This document shows, one piece after another, positions 20,990-27,544 of a stretch of DNA of 27,544 nucleotides (position 1 is the first letter of the stretch; each line of letters begins with the position of its first letter). Where the stretch lies: contig MNUP01000149.1 of assembly GCA_001871075.1 (NCBI GenBank), positions 1 to 27,544 on the forward strand. Reading direction: 5' to 3'. Origin of the DNA: Candidatus Desantisbacteria bacterium CG1_02_49_89. Lineage in GTDB: Bacteria; Desantisbacteria; UBA1551. The notes beneath the pieces are model-generated. The model worked only from the letters and a program-made list of their open reading frames with translations. It did no database searches and was not told where the DNA came from. A program made the translations under genes and the position numbers.

Positions 20990-21400
20990 TTGGACGCATT
21001 AGGCCATCACGTTCTGTTAGAACTTTATGGTTGTGATGCTTTTGTCCTCAACGACACCAAGAAGATAAAGGATATTCTCACGGAAGCCGCTCTTCTTGCG
21101 AACGCTCGCATCGTGGAAACAGCTTTTCATCGTTTCAGTCCCCACGGTGTCAGCGGAGTTGTGATCATCGCTGAGTCTCATTTGTCCGTTCATACGTGGC
21201 CCGAATACGAGTATGCCGCTATTGACATCTTCACCTGCGGCGAAGACATAAGAGCGGACCTTGCCTGTAACCACATCATCTCGAAGTTCAGGGCGAAAAG
21301 TTCAGCAATGGTCGAAATGAAGAGGGGAGTGATCCCGACGGCCAACGAGTATGCGGGCGCGGTAACGCAGCGAGAAGAAGTTCTTGCCTGCAAGAGATAA
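20990..21400 (+). CDS. speD: S-adenosylmethionine decarboxylase proenzyme
   Basis: A 136-residue protein of the short prokaryotic class seen in Thermotoga. The self-cleavage site is Glu62-Ser63 in IIAESHLSVHTWPE, where Ser63 becomes the pyruvoyl group; His68 and Cys83 (IDIFTCGED) complete the processing and catalytic set at the same positions as the Thermotoga maritima enzyme. It makes decarboxylated AdoMet, the aminopropyl donor for spermidine. The start is a TTG with GAGGGGGTGAG upstream; DALGHHVLLELYGCD agrees with the usual family start. SpeE, which uses the product, follows after an intrinsic terminator. Confidence 0.95.
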   Translation: MDALGHHVLLELYGCDAFVLNDTKKIKDILTEAALLANARIVETAFHRFSPHGVSGVVIIAESHLSVHTWPEYEYAAIDIFTCGEDIRADLACNHIISKFRAKSSAMVEMKRGVIPTANEYAGAVTQREEVLACKR

Positions 21401-21407
21401 GAATCTG

Positions 21408-21462
21408 CCACTCTTCCTGCAAAGAAACTGAAAACGCAGAAACAGAAGAAGAGTGGTTTTTT
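21408..21462 (+). terminator. Intrinsic terminator between speD and speE
   Basis: CCACTCTTC and GAAGAGTGG pair around a 31-base loop and are followed by TTTTTTATTT. It would reduce but need not abolish speE expression from the speD promoter; the speE ATG begins 10 bases later. Confidence 0.7.
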
Positions 21463-21472
21463 ATTTCTTGCC

Positions 21473-22387
21473 ATGAATAAAAAAGGACAGAAGGATCCCA
21501 ACTGGTACATTGAATTCCTCAACCCCGCTGAAGCGCACATGTACGGCATTAAGGGGTTGGTCGGAAAATATAAATCGGAATATCAGGACATCCTAATACT
21601 GGATACCTTTCCGTACGGAAGGTGCCTTTTCCTTGACGGGAAGATCCAGTCCGCGCAGCTGGACGAATTCATATACCACGAAGCCCTTGTCCACCCGGCT
21701 CTTTTGTCCCACCCGGCTCCCAGGAATGTTTTTGTGGGCGGGACCGGCGAGGGGGCAAGCCTGAGGGAGATCCTCAAGCATCCCTGTGTAAAAAAAATAA
21801 TAGCCGTTGACATAGATAAAAAAGTCATAGATATCGCGAAGCGCCACCTTTTCCAGTGGCACCGCGGGGCTTTCGTAAGCCCAAAAGTCAGATTATATTT
21901 CCGGGACGCGCGCAAATTCCTTAAAGAAACAAAGGAAACTTTCGACTGCATCATACTTGACCTCTGCGACCCAGGGGACGCGCAAGGCCCGGCGGCTCTT
22001 TTATTCACAAGTGAATTCTACAAGATCGTCAGCAGAAAGCTCGCGCCCGGCGGCATACTCACCGTGCAGTGCGGCAGCACCAATCTTAACATGCTCAAAG
22101 GATTCGCGCACGTTTTCAGGACGCTCAGATCAGTTTTCAGGAACGTCCTTCCCTACCAGGCAGATGTTCCATCGTTCGTGGGCCCCTGGGGTTACTGCAT
22201 GGCATCATCGACAGATATACCCCTGAGGCAATCGGAATCAGCGCGTAAAAGGATCAAAGAAAGAAAGCTGGAAGGGAAGCTCAGGTTCTACAACCCGGAA
22301 ATTCACGAGGCGATGTTCGTCCTGCCCGGATACCTTAAAGAGCATTTCAAAAAGGGCAGGATAATATATGATAAGAAGCCTTTTTAA
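21473..22387 (+). CDS. speE: Spermidine synthase (polyamine aminopropyltransferase)
   Basis: A 304-residue protein with an N-terminal beta domain (WYIEFLNPAEAHMYGIKG, LFLDGKIQSAQLDEFIYHEALVHPALLSHP) and a Rossmann methyltransferase-like core: FVGGTGEGASLREILKH (glycine-rich nucleotide motif; family GGGEG appears as GGTGEG), IIAVDIDKKVIDIAK, and DCIILDLCDP (catalytic Asp of the family DxxD). It transfers the aminopropyl group from decarboxylated AdoMet to putrescine or a related amine; acceptor specificity cannot be fixed. It follows speD, giving a two-step polyamine unit. The start has no good ribosome site and stands just after a terminator, so expression control is unclear. Confidence 0.92.
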   Translation: MNKKGQKDPNWYIEFLNPAEAHMYGIKGLVGKYKSEYQDILILDTFPYGRCLFLDGKIQSAQLDEFIYHEALVHPALLSHPAPRNVFVGGTGEGASLREILKHPCVKKIIAVDIDKKVIDIAKRHLFQWHRGAFVSPKVRLYFRDARKFLKETKETFDCIILDLCDPGDAQGPAALLFTSEFYKIVSRKLAPGGILTVQCGSTNLNMLKGFAHVFRTLRSVFRNVLPYQADVPSFVGPWGYCMASSTDIPLRQSESARKRIKERKLEGKLRFYNPEIHEAMFVLPGYLKEHFKKGRIIYDKKPF

Positions 22388-22388
22388 A

Positions 22389-22414
22389 TTATGAATTATG
22401 AGTTATGAATTATG
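22389..22414 (+). repeat. Heptamer array ATTATGA/GTTATGA
   Basis: ATTATGA, ATTATGA, GTTATGA, ATTATGA in the speE-rplM gap, beginning 2 bases after the speE stop codon. Confidence 0.75.
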
Positions 22415-22465
22415 AGTGAAGGATTTTTATTTAAAAAATAAATTTTTAGGTTTCAGAGTAAAAAA

Positions 22466-22867
22466 ATGGAAAGAAAATATTATTTCGTGGACGCGAAGGA
22501 CAAAATTCTGGGAAGGATGGCCACAAAGATAGTCAGGATCCTGCGGGGAAAGCACAAACCTGATTTTGACCCGTCAAAGGACATGGGTGACATCGTTGTG
22601 GTAGTGAACGCAAGCGGCGTCAGGGTAACGGGCAGGAAGTCGGAGCAGAAAATCTACTTCCGCCACAGCGGTTACCCGAGCGGCCACAAGCTGATCCCGT
22701 TTGAGAGGATGCTGAGAGAAAAGCCCTGCGAAATAATAAGGCACGCAGTGCACGGGATGCTGCGCCATAACAGGCTGCAGAGCAAGGCGATGAGGCGCCT
22801 TAAAATTTACGCCGGCGCGGAGCACGGACTTAACCAGAAATTTGAGACTCTCGAAATACAAGAATGA
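22466..22867 (+). CDS. rplM: 50S ribosomal protein L13 (uL13)
   Basis: A 133-residue protein, slightly short of the usual 142. Marks include YYFVDAKDKILGRMATKI, LRGKHKPDFDPSKDMGD, VVVNASGVRVTGRK, YFRHSGYPSGHK and HAVHGMLRHN. The family GMLP proline is Arg here. It binds 23S rRNA early in 50S assembly. No strong Shine-Dalgarno is seen before the ATG (TTCAGAGTAAAAAA). The standard rplM-rpsI order follows. Confidence 0.96.
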   Translation: MERKYYFVDAKDKILGRMATKIVRILRGKHKPDFDPSKDMGDIVVVVNASGVRVTGRKSEQKIYFRHSGYPSGHKLIPFERMLREKPCEIIRHAVHGMLRHNRLQSKAMRRLKIYAGAEHGLNQKFETLEIQE

Positions 22868-22991
22868 TCACTCCGATTTTATAAAATGATCTTTGCTTCG
22901 CAACATTCTTTGCGGGCCATGTCGATAAACGACGAATTTCACAGATTTACTGATCATTATGTGCTTAATTTATTTAAGAGAGGGAAAGAAA

Positions 22992-23381
22992 ATGGCCGAC
23001 TTATTTTTAGGAACAGGAAGGCGCAAGACCTCAATTGCGACGGTTACCGTGGTCTCGGGCACCGGTAAAATAACCGTGAATGACAAGGACATGGCCGAGT
23101 ATTTCTACACAAACGCTATGCAGTGCGAGGTCCAGCTGCCGTTCCAGCTCACGTCAACAGAAGGCAAGTTCGATGTGAACGCTGACGTGAAGGGCGGAGG
23201 CACTTACGCGCAGGCGGACGCGATGAAACTGGCGATTTCCCGCGCGCTGATCCAGATCGACCTGAATCTGAGACCAACCCTGAGCAAGGCATCCTGCCTT
23301 AGGCGCGACCCCAGAGAAAAAGAGAGAAAGAAATACGGGCAGAGAGGCGCCCGCGCCAAATTCCAGTTCTCAAAGAGATAA
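22992..23381 (+). CDS. rpsI: 30S ribosomal protein S9 (uS9)
   Basis: A 129-residue protein from the ATG preceded by GAGAGGGA; an upstream in-frame ATG at 22959 would add 11 non-conserved residues. It starts ADLFLGTGRRKTSIATV and has VKGGGTYAQADAMKLAISRAL and the C-terminal ERKKYGQRGARAKFQFSKR that reaches the P-site tRNA. It forms the usual pair with rplM, with a 124-base gap. An intrinsic terminator follows directly. Confidence 0.97.
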   Translation: MADLFLGTGRRKTSIATVTVVSGTGKITVNDKDMAEYFYTNAMQCEVQLPFQLTSTEGKFDVNADVKGGGTYAQADAMKLAISRALIQIDLNLRPTLSKASCLRRDPREKERKKYGQRGARAKFQFSKR

Positions 23382-23385
23382 TCTG

Positions 23386-23447
23386 AAACCCCTGCGCAGC
23401 CTGTTTTTTGCACAGCATCAAAACAAACCCCGCGCAGGGGTTTTTTT
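23386..23447 (+). terminator. Intrinsic terminator after rpsI
   Basis: AAACCCCTGCGC pairs with GCGCAGGGGTTT around a loop of about 34 bases and runs into TTTTTTTATT. It separates the ribosomal pair from aspS. Confidence 0.85.
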
Positions 23448-23449
23448 AT

Positions 23450-23477
23450 TTGACAAAACAATATATTATGATATAAT
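23450..23477 (+). promoter_or_regulatory. Sigma-70-type promoter for aspS
   Basis: Consensus TTGACA and TATAAT with a 16-base spacer, just after the rpsI terminator. The leader to the aspS ATG is about 30 bases. Confidence 0.85.
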
Positions 23478-23515
23478 ATTAAATTTGATAGACTTTGATA
23501 TATAAAGGAGACTTT

Positions 23516-25315
23516 ATGATAGAACTTATGGGGGAATGGCGCAGGACGCATCACTGCGCCCAACTAAGAAAGGAAGATATCGGGGAATCTATTATTTTGA
23601 TGGGATGGGTTGACGTGCGCCGCGACCACGGCGGCGTCATATTCATAGACCTGCGTGACAGGGAAGGCGTGACCCAGGTGGTTTTCAACCCGCAGCACAG
23701 CGAGCAGCTCCACAAAAAAGCTCATACCCTCAAATCCGAATACGTGATCGCGGTCAAAGGCAGCGTTGTGCCAAGGCCGGCGGAAACGCAGAACCAGAAG
23801 CTGCCAACCGGGGATATAGAGATAAAGGCGGAGGAACTGAGGATCCTGAACGAATCAAAGACACCGCCTTTCGTGATCCAGGACCAGGTTGACGCAACCG
23901 AGGAAGTAAGGCTGAAGTACCGCTACCTGGACCTTCGGCGCCGCCCCATGGTGAAGAACCTGAAACTGCGCTCAGAGGTTTGCATCGCGATCCGCAAGTT
24001 CCTCGCGGAAAAAGGTTTTTTTGAAGTCGAGACCCCGGCGCTTGCGAAGAGCACCCCTGAGGGCGCGAGGGACTTCCTTGTTCCCAGCCGCCTGCTCCCC
24101 GGAGAATTCTACGCCCTGCCGCAGTCCCCCCAGCTGTTCAAGCAGATACTGATGGTGTCCGGCATAGAAAAATATTTCCAGATCGCAAGGTGCTTCCGGG
24201 ATGAAGACCTGCGCGCTGACAGGCAGCCGGAATTCACCCAGGTGGACATAGAAATGTCATTCGTTACAGAAGAGGACATTTACCTGCTTATGGAACAGAT
24301 GGCCGGCAGGATCTTCAGGGAAGCCCTGGGCCAGGAGATCCCGGTCCCTTTCCAGCGCATAACGCACTCGGACGCAATGGAAAAATACGGGGTGGACAAA
24401 CCTGACCTGCGATTCGGGATAGAGCTGTGTGACCTCACTTCCGCGCTCAAGGGCACAGGCTTCAAGGTTTTCAGGGAAATAATCGAAGGCGGCGGCGCTG
24501 TCAAAGGCATAAACGTGGCCGGCGGGGCGAAATTTTCGCTGAAGGAGATAGAGGAGATCATAGCCGTTGCCACAGGCCTGGGAGCAAAAGGCCTTGCATG
24601 GATAAAGATAGAAGATTCGGGTCCCGCGTCTTCGATCGTGAAATTTTTCAGCAAAGAGGAGCTGGGCGCGATGCAGCAGGCGATGTCAGCAAAGCCCGGC
24701 GATATCCTGTTTTTCGTCGCGGACAAGAGAAAGCTTGTGAACGAGGTGCTTGGCAGTCTGAGGATCGAAATGGCGAAAAAGACAGGCCTGATAAAACCCG
24801 GGTTCAAATTTGTCTGGGTGGTTGATTTCCCGCTTTTCGAATGGAACGAGGAAGAGAAAAGGGTACAGCCCACGCATCACCCGTTCGCCTCACCGGCCGA
24901 GGAGGATATAGACAAACTGCTCAGTATCCAGTATCCAGTATCCAGTGTCCAGCAGCTTCTCGAATTAAAGGGACGGGCTTACGACCTGGTGCTCAACGGG
25001 GTGGAGATAGGCAGCGGGAACATAAGGAACCACCGCATTGACGTGCAGAGGGCGATATTCAAGATACTGGGGATCTCTGAAGAGAGCGCGGGTAAAAAGT
25101 TCGGATTTTTCCTTGAAGCCCTTGAATACGGCGCGCCGCCGCACGGCGGTATAGCGCCCGGCCTTGACCGGCTCGTAATGCTGATGGCCGGCGAGGAATC
25201 CATAAGGGACGTTATCGCTTTCCCGAAAACCGCCACAGGCACCTGCCCGCTTACAGGCGCGCCTTCTGAGGTGGACGAGAAACAGCTAAAGGAACTGCAC
25301 ATCAAGAAAGCCTAG
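23516..25315 (+). CDS. aspS: Aspartyl-tRNA synthetase, bacterial type
   Basis: A 599-residue class II synthetase; AAAGGAG sits 5 bases before the chosen ATG (an upstream TTG at 23495 would overlap the ribosome site). Domains: N-terminal OB fold for the anticodon (about 15-105, [19 protein letters not shown]), catalytic core with motif 2 ([18 protein letters not shown], from 227) and motif 3 ([13 protein letters not shown]552), and a GAD insertion (about 290-410). It charges tRNA-Asp; whether it also charges tRNA-Asn depends on an asnS or gatCAB elsewhere. A heptamer array encodes residues about 469-479 ([11 protein letters not shown]) just before the [13 protein letters not shown] motif, replacing the usual short loop. 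Confidence 0.96.
   Translation: MIELMGEWRRTHHCAQLRKEDIGESIILMGWVDVRRDHGGVIFIDLRDREGVTQVVFNPQHSEQLHKKAHTLKSEYVIAVKGSVVPRPAETQNQKLPTGDIEIKAEELRILNESKTPPFVIQDQVDATEEVRLKYRYLDLRRRPMVKNLKLRSEVCIAIRKFLAEKGFFEVETPALAKSTPEGARDFLVPSRLLPGEFYALPQSPQLFKQILMVSGIEKYFQIARCFRDEDLRADRQPEFTQVDIEMSFVTEEDIYLLMEQMAGRIFREALGQEIPVPFQRITHSDAMEKYGVDKPDLRFGIELCDLTSALKGTGFKVFREIIEGGGAVKGINVAGGAKFSLKEIEEIIAVATGLGAKGLAWIKIEDSGPASSIVKFFSKEELGAMQQAMSAKPGDILFFVADKRKLVNEVLGSLRIEMAKKTGLIKPGFKFVWVVDFPLFEWNEEEKRVQPTHHPFASPAEEDIDKLLSIQYPVSSVQQLLELKGRAYDLVLNGVEIGSGNIRNHRIDVQRAIFKILGISEESAGKKFGFFLEALEYGAPPHGGIAPGLDRLVMLMAGEESIRDVIAFPKTATGTCPLTGAPSEVDEKQLKELHIKKA
24922..24952 (+). repeat. In-frame heptamer array CAGTATC in aspS
   Basis: Three CAGTATC units, one CAGTGTC, then CAG, encoding [11 protein letters not shown] in a surface loop of the catalytic domain. 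Confidence 0.9.
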
Positions 25316-25328
25316 TAAGTTCGTTAAG

Positions 25329-25388
25329 CGTGTCAACGTATCCCGCCCAGCAAGATTGGCGGGCAGGCGTTGTGTCAACGTGTCAACG
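25329..25388 (+). repeat. Composite octamer array and palindrome before the deacetylase gene
   Basis: CGTGTCAACGTAT, palindrome CCCGCC (25342-25347)...GGCGGG (25358-25363), CAGG, then CGTTGTGTCAACGTGTCAACG. It closely resembles the glyS junction composite at 18539-18600, including the GCAAAA that follows. Confidence 0.85.
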
Positions 25389-25395
25389 CAAAAAC

Positions 25396-26247
25396 ATGGT
25401 AAAAATAATATATTCGAAAAAATGCCTGGGGTACAGGGAACCGGGCCACCCGGAATCGCCTGAAAGGGTCGGTAACTCATATTATCTTTTGAGGGATAAG
25501 GGATTCGAGTTCATCGAGCCGCAGCCCTGCTCTGAGCAGGACCTGCTCCTGGTGCATTCCGCGGAAATGATAGAAAGCGTTAAGGAAAATACCTTCCGTG
25601 ACGGCGACACCCCAAACTTTCCCGGGATATACGATATCGCGAAACTTTCGGCAGGCGGGGCCATAAGGGCAGGCGAGCTCGCTCTTGAAGGCGAAGGCTC
25701 GTTCTCGCTCATGAGGCCGCCGGGCCACCACGCGACAAGGGATATGGTTTACGGGTTCTGTTATTTTAACAACATGGCTATAGCCGTTAAAAAAACGCTA
25801 AAGGCAGATCCCGGGAAGCGCATAGCCATAATAGACATAGACTGCCACCACGGGAACGGCACAGAGGGGATATTCCTGGGGGAAAAGCGTATCGTTTATC
25901 TTTCCCTGCACCAGAGCCCTTTATTTCCCGGCACAGGGCTTGGGCCGCAGAGGAACTGCATAGATTTCCCGCTTTCCGCAGGCACAGGCGAGGAAGAATA
26001 TCTCAAAGCCCTGGCAGCCGGGCTGGAAGAGGTAAAAAAATTCGATCCTTCGCTTGTCGCGGTTTCAGCCGGATTTGACACATACGAGAAAGACCCGATA
26101 TCGGACATGGACCTGAAGCAGGAAACTTACAGGAAAATAAGTGGGCTTATAAAAGACCTGGGCAGGCCGGTCTTCAGCGTGCTTGAAGGCGGTTACAGCC
26201 CTGACCTGCCGCATTGCATCTACCAGTACCTGCTCGGGATCGAATAA
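25396..26247 (+). CDS. Histone deacetylase-family (AcuC/acetylpolyamine-type) hydrolase
   Basis: A 283-residue zinc amidohydrolase of the arginase/deacetylase fold. The catalytic His pair is at 111-112 (RPPGHHATR). Predicted zinc ligands are Asp149 and His151 (IDIDCHHGNGT) and Asp228 (SAGFDTYEKDP); the transition-state Tyr is Y267 (LEGGYSP). LSLHQSPLFPGTG is the usual substrate-loop phrase. Bacterial members deacetylate acetylated polyamines, acetoin-linked proteins or other acetyl-lysine substrates; speD-speE nearby makes polyamines plausible but not shown. The chosen ATG (MVKIIYSKKC) has no Shine-Dalgarno and lies right after an octamer/palindrome composite; a longer reading from 25330 would translate that repeat. 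Confidence 0.92.
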   Translation: MVKIIYSKKCLGYREPGHPESPERVGNSYYLLRDKGFEFIEPQPCSEQDLLLVHSAEMIESVKENTFRDGDTPNFPGIYDIAKLSAGGAIRAGELALEGEGSFSLMRPPGHHATRDMVYGFCYFNNMAIAVKKTLKADPGKRIAIIDIDCHHGNGTEGIFLGEKRIVYLSLHQSPLFPGTGLGPQRNCIDFPLSAGTGEEEYLKALAAGLEEVKKFDPSLVAVSAGFDTYEKDPISDMDLKQETYRKISGLIKDLGRPVFSVLEGGYSPDLPHCIYQYLLGIE

Positions 26248-26249
26248 CT

Positions 26250-26279
26250 CGTACATCGTTCTTCGTGCATCGTGCATCG
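26250..26279 (+). repeat. Heptamer array CGTACAT/CGTTCTT/CGTGCAT
   Basis: Four 7-bp units, CGTACAT, CGTTCTT, CGTGCAT and CGTGCAT, starting 2 bases after the deacetylase stop. It uses the same units as 17352-17383. Confidence 0.8.
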
Positions 26280-26293
26280 AAAAAGGAACTAAG

Positions 26294-26548
26294 GTGCTTT
26301 TAAATATAAAAGTAATTCCGAACGCAAGCAAGCCCAGGATCTGCCCTTTAAATAATCTCTCCTCTCCCCTGGCGGGAGAGGACAAAGGTGAGGGGGCGTT
26401 CAAGGTTTACGTAAAGGCCCCGCCGGTTGACGGGAAGGCGAATAAAGAACTGGTTGAAGCGCTCGCGGAGCATTTCAAGGTAAAAAAGAACCGGGTAGAG
26501 ATCATCCGCGGCGCAACTTCCAGAACGAAAGTCGTTAAGATTATGTAA
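26294..26548 (+). CDS. DUF167 (YggU-type) small protein with repeat-encoded insertion
   Basis: An 84-residue protein from a GTG start with AAAGGAACTAAG upstream. It begins LLNIKVIPNASK and has the DUF167 core FKVYVKAPPVDGKANKELVEALAEHF and VEIIRGATSRTKVVKI. The family function is unknown. Between the first strand and the core, residues about 16-36 (CPLNNLSSPLAGEDKGEG) are encoded by a CTCTCCTCTCCCC/GGCGGGAGAGGACAAAGGTGAGGGGG-type repeat, written here in two parts, that is otherwise an intergenic sequence (a relative lies at 15278-15314). The reading frame stays open through the insertion. Confidence 0.85.
   Translation: MLLNIKVIPNASKPRICPLNNLSSPLAGEDKGEGAFKVYVKAPPVDGKANKELVEALAEHFKVKKNRVEIIRGATSRTKVVKIM
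26351..26398 (+). repeat. REP-like sequence inside the DUF167 gene
   Basis: TAATCTCTCCTCTCCCC then TGGCGGGAGAGGACAAAGG and TGAGGGGG; CTCTCCC pairs with GGGAGAG. It is the opposite orientation of the family at 15278-15314. Confidence 0.75.
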
Positions 26549-26559
26549 CGGCGCGAAAG

Positions 26560-26618
26560 GGACTGTCCCAGATTTACGGCCCCGATGTCAATCGGGGCGT
26601 AGAATCGGGACTGTCCCA
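26560..26618 (+). repeat. Direct repeat GGGACTGTCCCA flanking a CCCCGAT hairpin
   Basis: GGGACTGTCCCA occurs at about 26560-26571 and 26606-26617, itself nearly palindromic. Between them is GCCCCGATGTCAATCGGGGC, the second hairpin of the double-hairpin family. The stretch lies in the DUF167-cysS gap. Confidence 0.7.
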
Positions 26619-26639
26619 ATGATACCGACATGAGGTAAA

Positions 26640-27544
26640 ATGCTAAAAGTCTATAACACGCTTTCAAGGACAAAAGAGGAATTTGAACCGCAGGATAAAA
26701 ATAACGTCAGAATGTATGTTTGCGGCATCACCCCCTACGACGAGTGCCACGTTGGGCACGCAAGGTGCTACGTCGTGTTTGACGTGATAAGGCGGTACCT
26801 GGAATACAGAGGTTTTAAAGTCAATTACGTGCAGAATTTCACGGATATTGACGATAAGATAATAAATAAAGCAAGAGAGCAAAAAGAAGTGGCCAGTGGT
26901 CAGTTGTCAGCTAAAGATAAGGCAAAAGAGATAGCGGAAAGGTACATAGCTGATTATTTCACACAGATGGACGCGCTCAACGTCAGAAGGGCGGACGAAT
27001 ACCCGAAGGTCACAGAGCATATCAACGAAATAATAAATGTTGTGAAGATACTGCTTGACAAAGGGTATGCGTATGCGACTGAACAAGGTATATATTTTGA
27101 TGTTGCCAAATTCACTGAATACGGAAAACTTTCTCACAGGGCAAAAGAAGAACTGATGCCCGGCGCGCGGGTTGAAGTGGACGAAAAGAAAAAGAACCCG
27201 CTGGATTTCGCGCTCTGGAAGGCGGCTAAAGAAGACGAACCTTCCTGGGACAGCCCCTGGGGAAAGGGAAGGCCAGGCTGGCATATCGAGTGTTCTGTCA
27301 TGTCAATGGACCACATGGGTTCTTCCACTCTGGACATACACGGGGGCGGCCAGGACCTGATCTTCCCCCACCATGAGAACGAGATCGCCCAGTCAGAAGC
27401 ATGCACCGGAAAGCCTTTCGTGAAATACTGGATGCACAACGGGTTCGTTACCACAAACAAGGAAAAAATGTCCAAGTCCCTGGGCAACTTCTTCACGATA
27501 AGGGAAGTGCTGCAAAAATACGACCCGATGGTTGTCCGCCTTTT
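26640..27544 (+). CDS. cysS: Cysteinyl-tRNA synthetase (3' end outside the window)
   Basis: The first 301 residues are present; the gene continues past the end. Class I marks: zinc ligand C28 ([10 protein letters not shown]), HIGH-type HVGH (37-40), [21 protein letters not shown] and [13 protein letters not shown] (further zinc ligands), and KMSKS at 276-280. It charges tRNA-Cys. TGAGGT is 4-8 bases before the ATG. A heptamer array (AGTGGCC, AGTGGTC, AGTTGTC) encodes residues about 83-90 (VASGQLS) between KAREQKE and [13 protein letters not shown], a loop where other CysRS have only a few residues. Confidence 0.96.
   Translation, partial: MLKVYNTLSRTKEEFEPQDKNNVRMYVCGITPYDECHVGHARCYVVFDVIRRYLEYRGFKVNYVQNFTDIDDKIINKAREQKEVASGQLSAKDKAKEIAERYIADYFTQMDALNVRRADEYPKVTEHINEIINVVKILLDKGYAYATEQGIYFDVAKFTEYGKLSHRAKEELMPGARVEVDEKKKNPLDFALWKAAKEDEPSWDSPWGKGRPGWHIECSVMSMDHMGSSTLDIHGGGQDLIFPHHENEIAQSEACTGKPFVKYWMHNGFVTTNKEKMSKSLGNFFTIREVLQKYDPMVVRL
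26888..26910 (+). repeat. In-frame heptamer array AGTGGCC/AGTGGTC/AGTTGTC in cysS
   Basis: Three 7-bp units plus AG, encoding VASGQLS. The unit is related to the CAGTGNC array at 9163-9220. Confidence 0.75.

Noticed and set aside
25330-25395. Longer deacetylase reading frame through the octamer/palindrome composite
   Set aside because: The added residues are repeat-encoded and the family N-terminus matches MVKIIYSKKC at 25396. It is not fully excluded, since glyS seems to use such a start.
1-27544. tRNA, rRNA or transposase genes
   Set aside because: No cloverleaf with a GTTCGAATC-type arm, no rRNA core sequence and no transposase or integrase motif was found by reading both strands.

Overview
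This is a bacterial chromosome segment with every convincing gene on the + strand. The bacterial evidence is separate glyQ and glyS, bacterial-type AspRS with a GAD insertion, L13/S9, ClpP/ClpX and an HD-GYP protein. Repeat-rich junctions, many unrecognised proteins and a Thermotoga-type SpeD suggest an uncultured lineage; an Omnitrophota-like or related candidate phylum is my guess and is not proven by anything here. No rRNA, tRNA, transposase or CRISPR array was found.

Layout. (1) 1-3200 is accessory: a RhuM-family gene and an ORF6N gene, each behind a copy of a 33-bp repeat, then a protein with an apparent HEPN RNase motif. (2) 3200-12613 is an unusual block: two unrecognised proteins behind a leader with an intrinsic terminator, a one-helix mini-membrane protein, a small orphan protein, two paralogous AAA ATPases sharing a promoter-like leader, ClpP, a ClpX-like unfoldase whose zinc-binding domain is replaced by an unfamiliar N-terminus, and a zinc-ribbon protein. 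Together they look like an accessory unfolding/proteolysis locus. (3) 12658-27544 is housekeeping: a fused B12-type radical SAM/DUF2344 protein, dCMP deaminase, a GAF/HD-GYP c-di-GMP phosphodiesterase, glyQ-glyS, speD-speE, rplM-rpsI, aspS, a histone-deacetylase-family hydrolase, a DUF167 protein and cysS, which runs off the end.

The most striking feature is the repeat landscape. At least four families occur. (a) Tandem arrays of 7- or 8-bp units, a different unit at almost every site, fill gene junctions and also lie in frame inside genes: four times in the radical SAM gene, and in glyS, aspS and cysS. They also supply start codons (glyQ, glyS) and gene ends (both AAA genes). (b) A roughly 27-bp palindrome (CCCGCC...GGCGGG) sits inside such arrays three times. 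(c) A two-stem element has both stems changing sequence with compensation while a 12-nt loop stays fixed; six copies show the 6-bp/12-nt stem-loop. (d) A double hairpin (CGCCCG...CGGGCG then CCCCGAT...ATCGGGG) lies directly upstream of the AAA genes. The covarying element (c) and the array/palindrome system (a+b) are the best candidates for undescribed biology; the variant ClpXP/AAA block is the best candidate protein system.
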